Shown here: piece after piece, positions 58,677 through 64,000 of the stretch | How the letters are laid out: the number at the start of each line of letters is the position of its first letter | Numbering within the stretch: position 1 is the stretch's first letter | Source: a virus | Reading direction: 5' to 3' (one strand) | DNA length: 64,000 nt | IMG/VR virus record: IMGVR_UViG_3300033141_006329 | Location: 124,001 to 188,000 of that record | Position numbers and translations under genes: made by a program | The notes under the pieces: generated by a model | Databases searched by the model: none | Told to the model about the DNA's origin: nothing | Seen by the model: the letters and a program-made list of their open reading frames with translations, nothing else

Positions 58677-59081
58677 TTATATCTTCTCATATTTATTTTC
58701 AGCCACCTCTAATAATTCAGGAACTGTCCTTATCATCCTTAATAAAGTTACTCCGGCAGCTGGTATTAAATCACCCTCCATCCACACTGTTAAAGTCCGT
58801 TGAGGTAAATCTAAAATTCTTTCCATAGTCGATAAGCTAACACCGGCCTCAACAAAATAATTTAATATATTTATTACCGCTCTTTTTCTTTGTCTGATAA
58901 TGACAACATTAATTTTTTCATCATTTTCACCGAAGAAATCGCCCTCTGTAAGACAAGTATTACATTTATAATTAACAATAGTAATATATTCCTCATCAGA
59001 ATAAGGTAATGAAATTAATTTTTTTTCTTCGGATTTTATAATATGCCCTGAACCACATGCTGGACAAATATTGTTAGTCAT
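58677..59081 (-). CDS. MqsA-like zinc/HTH protein
   Basis: A 134-aa protein. An N-terminal zinc site (CPACGSGHIIKSEEKK, CNTCLTEGD) is followed by a C-terminal helix-turn-helix (GVSLSTMERILDLPQRTLTV). This is the layout of MqsA/YgiT-type antitoxin regulators. No toxin-like gene is adjacent, so a stand-alone DNA-binding regulator is more likely here. AGGAGAAAAA precedes the ATG. Confidence 0.7.
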   Translation of the reverse strand: MTNNICPACGSGHIIKSEEKKLISLPYSDEEYITIVNYKCNTCLTEGDFFGENDEKINVVIIRQRKRAVINILNYFVEAGVSLSTMERILDLPQRTLTVWMEGDLIPAAGVTLLRMIRTVPELLEVAENKYEKI

Positions 59082-59106
59082 TTTTTCTCCTCCAATCTTT
59101 TATTCA

Positions 59107-59286
59107 CTAATTCCCCATCCACCCATCTACTATAGATTTTGCTTTAGTATATTGTACCATTTTTTCTATTTCATCTCTAAAAGCATACTTAAGTGCTTCT
59201 AAGAATTTTTGGTCTAATTTTAGCTTAGCATATTCTTCTTCACTTATTGTTATTGTTTTTTTATTATCCAATTTATTTCTTCCCAT
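59107..59286 (-). CDS. Small protein, 59 aa, with ITISEEEYAKL start
   Basis: The frame encodes MGRNKLDNKKTITISEEEYA, then KLKLDQKFLEALKYAFRDEI, ending GWMGN. The ISxxEYxxLxxDxxxLxAL pattern is shared with the 51-aa protein at 62655 and is common in small phage proteins of unknown role. It lies between the MqsA-like gene and the second array block. Confidence 0.6.
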   Translation of the reverse strand: MGRNKLDNKKTITISEEEYAKLKLDQKFLEALKYAFRDEIEKMVQYTKAKSIVDGWMGN

Positions 59287-59343
59287 TATCTGTTTAACTT
59301 ATTTATATTTTTTAATTTGTTCAACCATCTCACTGGATTTCTC

Positions 59344-59643
59344 TCATTCATATTCTCCTCCTACCTCATAAAACGTTGTCAATAAATCCCCCACAATTAT
59401 TTGACATCTATTAGTATATTCATTATTTTCATTTTGAAAGTCTCTAGGATTACATTTACTTAAATAATTATGCACTATCATTTTTAATTCTGCTTCAAAT
59501 CTTTCATTTGGTTCTTCAAATATACAATCCCAGCAACAATTGTCCCACTTACCAACTATCAGATACAAAAAACCAGATGCTTGCCCTCTGAAGGTACTCA
59601 TAATACAGTTGTCAGTACAATCATTACACATCATATCCATCAT
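59344..59643 (-). CDS. Array-family small protein, second block
   Basis: A 99-aa protein from the ATG at 59643, which overlaps the upstream stop (TGATG). It contains CNDCTDNCIMSTFRGQASGF, LYLIVGKWDNCCWDCIFEEP and RFEAELKMIVHNYLSKC, and ends RCQIIVGDLLTTFYEVGGEYE. The ending and helix match the large array 24 kb away. Function unknown. Confidence 0.72.
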   Translation of the reverse strand: MMDMMCNDCTDNCIMSTFRGQASGFLYLIVGKWDNCCWDCIFEEPNERFEAELKMIVHNYLSKCNPRDFQNENNEYTNRCQIIVGDLLTTFYEVGGEYE

Positions 59644-59933
59644 CAGTATTCCTCCCCCTCCTCCCAAAATATCCTAAATAAATTATCCTCAATATTTATA
59701 AATACGTCATCATTATATAAGTTGATCCGATATTTAAGTTCTTTACATGTATGATCCTTCAAATAATTAGAAACAATATTTCCCAACACATTTTTGAACT
59801 TTTCACTTCTCGTCTCAAAAGGATAAGAGGAATAAACCGAACCTCCACTATCCATCATTAAATACCAATAATTACTGATTGGACCTCTGACAATAGATAT
59901 GGTCCAACTATCTATATGAATTAATTTGTTCAT
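59643..59933 (-). CDS. Array-family small protein, second block
   Basis: A 96-aa protein: WTISIVRGPISNYWYLMMDS, FETRSEKFKNVLGNIVSNYL, and an ending FINIEDNLFRIFWEEGEEY. It has the family layout, with GAGGAGGGGGAGG at the end as ribosome site for the next start. Function unknown. Confidence 0.75.
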   Translation of the reverse strand: MNKLIHIDSWTISIVRGPISNYWYLMMDSGGSVYSSYPFETRSEKFKNVLGNIVSNYLKDHTCKELKYRINLYNDDVFINIEDNLFRIFWEEGEEY

Positions 59934-59945
59934 TTTTCCTTTACC

Positions 59946-60242
59946 TCAATATAACCCCACACTTGTCTTTTTCCCTCTAAACTTTTTATTGTTGACTTTA
60001 GAAGGTTTAGTAATATATTTTCTAACTTCTGGTCTATTTTTAATAATGTCACAATAAGTTTTAGCCCAATATGAATTAGTTATTCTTCTCCACATTTCCT
60101 CTATATCATTTATATGTCTACAATATAAAAAAGCATCATTACTCTCGGTGATTAGTTTTCTTAGTTGTTCTGTCTCGACTCCTCTCAGACATTCGTTCAC
60201 TGCCCAGTGACTCTTTTCATATTTGTTTGTTAATTTATTCAT
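59946..60242 (-). CDS. Unknown helical protein, 98 aa
   Basis: Opens MNKLTNKYEKSHWAVNECLR and continues helical (RKLITESNDAFLYCRHINDI), with a basic C-terminus (VNNKKFRGKKTSVGLY). No family EGG ending. I do not recognise it. It lies between two array-type genes and a coupled pair. Confidence 0.65.
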   Translation of the reverse strand: MNKLTNKYEKSHWAVNECLRGVETEQLRKLITESNDAFLYCRHINDIEEMWRRITNSYWAKTYCDIIKNRPEVRKYITKPSKVNNKKFRGKKTSVGLY

Positions 60243-60250
60243 AGTGCCCC

Positions 60251-60523
60251 CTAAAATGGATCCTTCCTCACACTTATAAAATTTTCTGCATATCCTGAAA
60301 AATTCATTTCATAAACATCATCCACATCCGCCATCTCCTCTATAAAACCTTTCTCAATCATCCATGCAATCAATGGTACACTGTAAGGATCTTTCCCAGT
60401 ATCATCAGTATAATCAGTCTGGATAGAATTTTTATCTATTTCCTTTAGTGTCCTATATAATCCAAATATTACAGAATCAGCACCCGCAGACGTTACAAAT
60501 AATTTTCCTTTAGGTATTTTCAT
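60251..60523 (-). CDS. Unknown protein, 90 aa
   Basis: The sequence MKIPKGKLFVTSAGADSVIF continues with GLYRTLKEIDKNSIQTDYTD and ends FSGYAENFISVRKDPF. It is probably a small globular protein; no family recognised. The start ATGA overlaps the stop of the gene at 60520. Confidence 0.65.
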   Translation of the reverse strand: MKIPKGKLFVTSAGADSVIFGLYRTLKEIDKNSIQTDYTDDTGKDPYSVPLIAWMIEKGFIEEMADVDDVYEMNFSGYAENFISVRKDPF

Positions 60524-60963
60524 TTTATTTCCCTTACCATATAACGTTTTTGCTCTACTAAATTTAGTTTCTTCCCTCTAATAACTGCTTCGGGGCGATC
60601 ATCGATATAATCTCCTTCATCATCTTTTTCAAATTCCTGTAAAAACTTTAAAACTTTATCTTCATCATCAACCCCAAATTCTTCAATCCTATAATAATTT
60701 TCATCGGGTCTATCTATACAACACGCCACATAAATCTTATCTGATTTTCTTGGCTTACTGTTTCCAAAATCTAAAATATATTGATCTAACACCATAGGAT
60801 TGGATTCTATTCCTCTAATCACACCGATAACATCTCCATCTTCATTGTCAATTTCATTTGCCCAATCCTCTGCTTTTTTTATTGTATCACACGATCCCGA
60901 TTGTTGATAATGATGAGGATCTTGAAATATTACATATATTTTTTCACTATTTTCTTTTTTCAT
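60520..60963 (-). CDS. Unknown acidic protein with two similar segments
   Basis: A 147-aa protein. EKIYVIFQDPHHYQQSG and DKIYVACCIDRPDENYY look like an internal repeat of a strand motif, each followed by acidic helices. It ends VEQKRYMVREIK. The start overlaps the upstream stop (AAAATGAAAA). Function unknown. Confidence 0.65.
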   Translation of the reverse strand: MKKENSEKIYVIFQDPHHYQQSGSCDTIKKAEDWANEIDNEDGDVIGVIRGIESNPMVLDQYILDFGNSKPRKSDKIYVACCIDRPDENYYRIEEFGVDDEDKVLKFLQEFEKDDEGDYIDDRPEAVIRGKKLNLVEQKRYMVREIK

Positions 60964-61373
60964 TTTAATTCTCCTTCATAAAATATTCCTAATAAATTGT
61001 CTAAATCTATGTCTACTGGTTTCAATCCAACACGCCTAAAACTAACATTAGGCTCTCCACATCCCAATGTTGTAGATATTATTCTTGCTATGCTACCTTT
61101 TGATTTAAGATCCGTTTCACTAGATATCAATTCAGAAATTACCCTTGCCAAAACATAACCAAACTTAAAGTCATTGGTATCAAATCTTTGAGTATATAAA
61201 CAACGACTACTAATATATTCAATGCACCATGCCTCTGGAAATCTTTGTAGAATAATACGAATATTATAGGATACTTTTGGTGTAAAATAATCTACAACTA
61301 ATCCTTTATGCTTCTCCCATATTATTCCTTCAAATTGTCTACATGTGGGTAATTCTTTTTCGAGGTTGCTCAT
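60960..61373 (-). CDS. Array-family small protein, second block
   Basis: A 137-aa protein: GIIWEKHKGLVVDYFTPKVS, EAWCIEYISSRCLYTQRF, FGYVLARVISELISSETDL, and an ending VDIDLDNLLGIFYEGELK. It has the standard strand-helix-ending layout. ATGA overlap with the upstream GGGELR stop. Function unknown. Confidence 0.75.
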   Translation of the reverse strand: MSNLEKELPTCRQFEGIIWEKHKGLVVDYFTPKVSYNIRIILQRFPEAWCIEYISSRCLYTQRFDTNDFKFGYVLARVISELISSETDLKSKGSIARIISTTLGCGEPNVSFRRVGLKPVDIDLDNLLGIFYEGELK

Positions 61374-61675
61374 CTTAATTCTCCTCCACCATTAAATATT
61401 TCTCCCAACAAATTATTGGTAACATAATCATCAGTTCCGATATCTAATGCGCGATGAATCATGGGATCAACATTAAAATAGCTATTGTAGTGAGATTTTA
61501 CGTTTACATGCCAACCCTTATCATCCATAGATATACTATGAAATATCAAATACTCGAACTCATAGATTAGAGAATTTGCATTTGTACTATAACCAGTATA
61601 TACATTTTCTTCCCCACAATTATGATCCAGCCAGAGTTCATTTTTTGTAAATCTTGCTTTTGCAAATTCTATCAA
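61370..61675 (-). CDS. Array-family small protein, DKGW type
   Basis: A 101-aa protein: MIEFAKARFTKNELWLDHNC, YLIFHSISMDDKGWHVNVKS, and an ending YVTNNLLGEIFNGGGELR. Paralogue of 61672 and of the partial gene at the right edge (shared FxxLxMTxxGWHxxM and VTxNLLxEI). Overlaps the next gene by ATGA. Function unknown. Confidence 0.78.
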   Translation of the reverse strand: MIEFAKARFTKNELWLDHNCGEENVYTGYSTNANSLIYEFEYLIFHSISMDDKGWHVNVKSHYNSYFNVDPMIHRALDIGTDDYVTNNLLGEIFNGGGELR

Positions 61676-61983
61676 TACGTTCCTCCCTCATAATAAACTC
61701 CCTCTATCAGTTTATCGATCCCTATATGTTTATCAACCGCAGTATCCAATGCTCGAAATAAAAATGCAGGAATAGTAGAATGTTCATAAGATGCTGACAT
61801 TTGAGCCTGCCAACCTTTTTGAGTCATAAACAATCTATCAAAAATTAAATCCTTCTCGTAAAAATAATAAGTGAGAGGCTCTATGCGTTCCAAACGACCT
61901 CTACTTTGATGATAATTTTGATTTCCAAAATCATAATCCATGATAATCCCGGTTTCGTTGAAGTTCGCTTCTATAATATACAT
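61672..61983 (-). CDS. Array-family small protein, QKGW type
   Basis: A 103-aa protein from the ATG at 61983 (MYIIEANFNETGIIMDYDFG), whose start aligns with that of 61370; the in-frame ATG at 62010 lies inside the ASCH-like gene. It contains LIFDRLFMTQKGWQAQMSAS, and ends HIGIDKLIEGVYYEGGTY. GGGAGAAAAA is the ribosome site. Function unknown. Confidence 0.78.
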   Translation of the reverse strand: MYIIEANFNETGIIMDYDFGNQNYHQSRGRLERIEPLTYYFYEKDLIFDRLFMTQKGWQAQMSASYEHSTIPAFLFRALDTAVDKHIGIDKLIEGVYYEGGTY

Positions 61984-61997
61984 CAATATTTTTCTCC

Positions 61998-62318
61998 CTA
62001 TATCATCCATCTCACTACAGTTACCTTTAAATCATCTCCGGTCCCAGGATACATTATCTTAAAGAAGTTTAACATTTGTTCCCTGCCGGCAAAGCCATGA
62101 TCAATACTGTCCCTTCTTTCTACTTCTCCTATAGTGATATGCTTAACAGAAATTATCCTTCTTATAACTGCCCAGCTGGGATCCTCATTTCCTATCAGGA
62201 CAGTTCCTAGTTCATAATGACGATGACCTTTTCTTATAACCGTACTTTTCTTTTTATTTTGAACATCATCTCGCATATGATGTCCTCCTATTAATATTGC
62301 TTGTACTGGTGGTTTCAT
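61998..62318 (-). CDS. ASCH-like small protein
   Basis: A 106-aa protein. TVIRKGHRHYELGTVLIG, then AVIRRIISVKHITIGEVERR, then GFAGREQMLNFFKIMYPGTG and VTVVRWMI, follow the strand-helix order of ASCH/PUA-like domains, which bind RNA or modified nucleotides. The first 20 residues (PPVQAILIGGHHMRDDVQNK) include a possible short loop. ATGA overlap with the upstream gene. Family call is by eye. Confidence 0.58.
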   Translation of the reverse strand: MKPPVQAILIGGHHMRDDVQNKKKSTVIRKGHRHYELGTVLIGNEDPSWAVIRRIISVKHITIGEVERRDSIDHGFAGREQMLNFFKIMYPGTGDDLKVTVVRWMI

Positions 62319-62653
62319 TTTTCTTCCTCCTTTCCTATCTCCATAAATTGTGTCAATAATTTATCTATAGTTATTTCATAATCTTCATCCTTTAAAATCT
62401 CATTCTTCAAAATTTGGATCCCACCCTTCTTCTTTGTAAGATCTGAAACAATTTGAAATAATATCTCACCAAAATTAAAATTACGAACGACAAAGAACAA
62501 CCAACCTTGATTAACGAAACGAGTTGAAGAAAGATCGATAATATAGTTACCATCTATATTGGGAAATAATTCAAACTTACACTTATTTTCATAATATAAA
62601 ACCCAGCAATCATAATTACCATGTCTCTGATTCTTTATTTTATGCCATTTCAA
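62315..62653 (-). CDS. Array-family small protein (TTG start)
   Basis: A 112-aa protein. TTG at 62653 is preferred because GGAGG lies 8 bases upstream, in the last codons of the previous gene, and it gives a family-like length; the ATG at 62737 would overlap that gene by 80 bases. It contains YENKCKFELFPNIDGNYII and FGEILFQIVSDLTKKKGG, and ends ITIDKLLTQFMEIGKEEEK. Function unknown. Confidence 0.7.
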   Translation of the reverse strand: MKWHKIKNQRHGNYDCWVLYYENKCKFELFPNIDGNYIIDLSSTRFVNQGWLFFVVRNFNFGEILFQIVSDLTKKKGGIQILKNEILKDEDYEITIDKLLTQFMEIGKEEEK

Positions 62654-62654
62654 A

Positions 62655-62810
62655 TTATTCTCCCTCCTTTTCCCATTCATCCAAAAGATTTGCTGCATCA
62701 CTACATCCTTCCCAATTATCAAGTCCAGATTGTTCAAGTGCTTGTAACCATAGTCGATCCTTCAATAATTCATCATATTCTTTTTTGCTTATAGTTATTT
62801 GTTCTTCCAT
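62655..62810 (-). CDS. Small protein, 51 aa, with ITISKKEYDELL start
   Basis: Encodes MEEQITISKKEYDELLKDRL, then WLQALEQSGLDNWEGCSDAA, ending EWEKEGE. The ISKxEYxxLLxDxxxLxxLxxxGxDNWEG pattern occurs in small proteins of many phages; role unknown. AGAAGGAGAAGATC precedes the ATG. Its final codons give GGAGGGAG for the next gene. Confidence 0.68.
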   Translation of the reverse strand: MEEQITISKKEYDELLKDRLWLQALEQSGLDNWEGCSDAANLLDEWEKEGE

Positions 62811-62822
62811 GATCTTCTCCTT

Positions 62823-63323
62823 CTAATATCTCAACTTATATAATCTGTTAAATTCATTACTCGGTTTAGCCCCTTCTATAATATCAATTAGTTCTTTCAA
62901 TTGTTTAAGATATCTCATATTATAACCTTCCCATATATTTCGTTCCTTAAACTCACCATATCCCCTAACTATACTAAAATCGATACCTAAACCAAAACGT
63001 ATTTCAATGATAGCTGGTAGATTATACTTATTAGAGAAATAGTTTTTCCATCCCTCACAGGGTGTTCCATAAAAATTATAATGATTGTTTTTTAATACAT
63101 AATCAGATAGGTTGATATAAGTAAAACTATATTTATTTTCTGGATCTTTTCCTAATGGACCATATTTATAACGTTTTGCCCAACTCTGTAATTTTTCTTC
63201 TGTTTTCTTTCTTTTTTCACAGTATAAAAAATGATATTCTGCATCATTGTTGTTTTCAAATGTATTTTTACAAATGGGACATTCGTATTCAGTTAAGATA
63301 GTTTTTATCTGTTTGATTTTCAT
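62823..63323 (-). CDS. C2H2/CxxC zinc-finger protein
   Basis: A 166-aa protein. The N-terminal finger YECPICKNTFENNNDAEYHF, then LYCEKRKK, gives CxxC...H...C. The remaining 130 aa (YNLPAIIEIRFGLGIDFSIV) are mixed and not recognised. A DNA- or RNA-binding role is likely from the finger. AAGGAGAATA precedes the ATG. Confidence 0.68.
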   Translation of the reverse strand: MKIKQIKTILTEYECPICKNTFENNNDAEYHFLYCEKRKKTEEKLQSWAKRYKYGPLGKDPENKYSFTYINLSDYVLKNNHYNFYGTPCEGWKNYFSNKYNLPAIIEIRFGLGIDFSIVRGYGEFKERNIWEGYNMRYLKQLKELIDIIEGAKPSNEFNRLYKLRY

Positions 63324-63350
63324 TATTCTCCTTATTCAACTTAAAATTGT

Positions 63351-63575
63351 TCACCAAAACTTAAGGTCATGTTTTGTTGCACTCACCATAAATAATGTAA
63401 ATAATGTTATAGGTCCAAACAAACTCAGAAATAAAGATATTTTCATATTTGTCCAATAGTTTCGTTTTGCAAAGATGGGCCATTCTCCTTGGCACCAAGC
63501 AAAGTAAAAGCCGTGAGATAAAACACTACATATTAACCATCCTAAAATTATTACTATTATTATAATCTCTTTCAT
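63351..63575 (-). CDS. Small membrane protein
   Basis: A 74-aa protein with two hydrophobic stretches (IIIIVIILGWLICSVLSHGF; MKISLFLSLFGPITLFTLFM) separated by CQGEWPIFAKRNYW. The ending KHDLKFW resembles YGLKFW of the gene at 63592, and both have a hydrophobic start followed by a short polar loop, so the two are probably paralogues. Function unknown. Confidence 0.7.
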   Translation of the reverse strand: MKEIIIIVIILGWLICSVLSHGFYFAWCQGEWPIFAKRNYWTNMKISLFLSLFGPITLFTLFMVSATKHDLKFW

Positions 63576-63591
63576 AAGTCAACTCCTTTCT

Positions 63592-63813
63592 CTACCAAAA
63601 TTTTAAACCATACTTAAGCCTGTGCATTAAAAAACTAATTACCAATCCTGGAAATCCAAAACCAAACCCTATAATCATAGAACCAATCATATATCTATAA
63701 TAATCTTTTTCAAAATATCCTGTAGGTTCTCTTATGAAATAGGCAAAGTTAATACCGTAAGAAATCACACCACTCACAATCCATATAATAATAATTACCA
63801 TATTCTCACTCAT
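63592..63813 (-). CDS. Small membrane protein
   Basis: A 73-aa protein: MSENMVIIIIWIVSGVISYG, then a polar loop (FIREPTGYFEKDYYRYMIGS) and a second hydrophobic segment (MIIGFGFGFPGLVISFLMHR), ending YGLKFW. Paralogue of 63351. Its ATG overlaps the end of the right-edge gene. Function unknown. Confidence 0.7.
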   Translation of the reverse strand: MSENMVIIIIWIVSGVISYGINFAYFIREPTGYFEKDYYRYMIGSMIIGFGFGFPGLVISFLMHRLKYGLKFW

Positions 63814-64000
63814 ATTTTATACCTCTCTCCCATATCTCCTCTAATAAATTATCAGTTACATATTCATCAACAGCATTTGATACAAGATTTAACAATTGTT
63901 CACACCGACTTACTAAGTTTTCGTTCTGATACATATCGAAATGCCAACCATTCTTAGTCATAATCAAACCACTGAATACTAAGTCGTGAAATCTATAATA
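63806..64000 (-). CDS. Array-family protein, GW type (5' partial at right edge)
   Basis: The frame is open at position 64000. It contains FHDLVFSGLIMTKNGWHFDM, then LLNLVSNAVDEYVTDNLLEE and an ending IWERGIKYE. It is a paralogue of 61370 and 61672 by the TKNGWHFDM and VTDNLLEEI segments. It shows the second array block continues past the window. AGAGGAGAT near the end serves the next start. Confidence 0.75.
   Translation of the reverse strand, partial: YYRFHDLVFSGLIMTKNGWHFDMYQNENLVSRCEQLLNLVSNAVDEYVTDNLLEEIWERGIKYE

Noticed and set aside
58677-59286. Toxin-antitoxin pair with the MqsA-like gene
   Set aside because: The neighbour (59107) is a common small phage protein without toxin features, and the nuclease gene on the other side is separate. 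A lone regulator fits better.
1-64000. Prophage or integrative element
   Set aside because: I see no integrase, excisionase, attachment repeats or host genes. All recognisable genes are phage or mobile-nuclease genes.
1-64000. tRNA genes
   Set aside because: Large phages often carry them, but no cloverleaf with a GTTCGA-type arm and CCA-end context stood out by eye. A tRNA search program would settle it.

Overview
The window is part of a large, AT-rich myovirus genome of the T4-like structural lineage. The evidence is a portal (gp20-like, cut by the left edge), prohead protease (gp21-like), major capsid protein (gp23-like), contractile tail sheath (gp18-like), long tail fibres, a PAAR-like spike tip and a holin/M15-endolysin set. 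Genes are tightly packed, Shine-Dalgarno sites are strong, and the standard code is used. I saw no tRNA, rRNA, integrase or CRISPR array. The host cannot be named from the sequence.

Layout. (1) 1-17.3 kb, + strand: portal, acidic core protein, protease, receptor-binding and tail-fibre proteins, lysis cassette, small proteins and major capsid protein. (2) 17.4-38.8 kb, - strand: a zinc-finger endonuclease, then a long block of about 40 small genes, nearly all members of one diverged paralogous family of about 100-150 aa. These overlap head to tail (ATGA, TAATG). They are followed by an RNA-ligase-like protein, NAD-dependent DNA ligase, an FmdB-like zinc ribbon, small membrane proteins and a metallophosphoesterase. 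(3) 38.9-50 kb, + strand: structural genes, a PAAR-like tip, a TnpB element on the - strand, a LigD-polymerase-like (AEP) protein, large tail/baseplate proteins and a homing-type endonuclease. (4) 51-56.6 kb: two leucine-rich-repeat (LRR) genes, each paired with another gene, flank the tail sheath. (5) 56.7-64 kb, - strand: a secreted protein, endonuclease relatives, an MqsA-like zinc/HTH protein, and a second run of small genes that includes more array-family members. No stretch above 300 bases lacks a gene once genes under 60 codons are counted.

Regulation. A motif close to GGACAAACTATAAA lies 30-100 bases upstream of late genes on both strands, usually just after a terminator-like hairpin. 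It is probably the phage late promoter or a processing signal. It also precedes tnpB and some homing-type genes. Two late leaders carry a covarying two-stem RNA element. The small-gene block has no such motif and is probably expressed in another phase.

Most notable: the paralogous array, whose conserved C-terminal EGGxEL motif doubles as the Shine-Dalgarno site of the next gene; its fusion to LRR domains; the paired RNA leader element; and a TnpB element driven by the phage-type motif.
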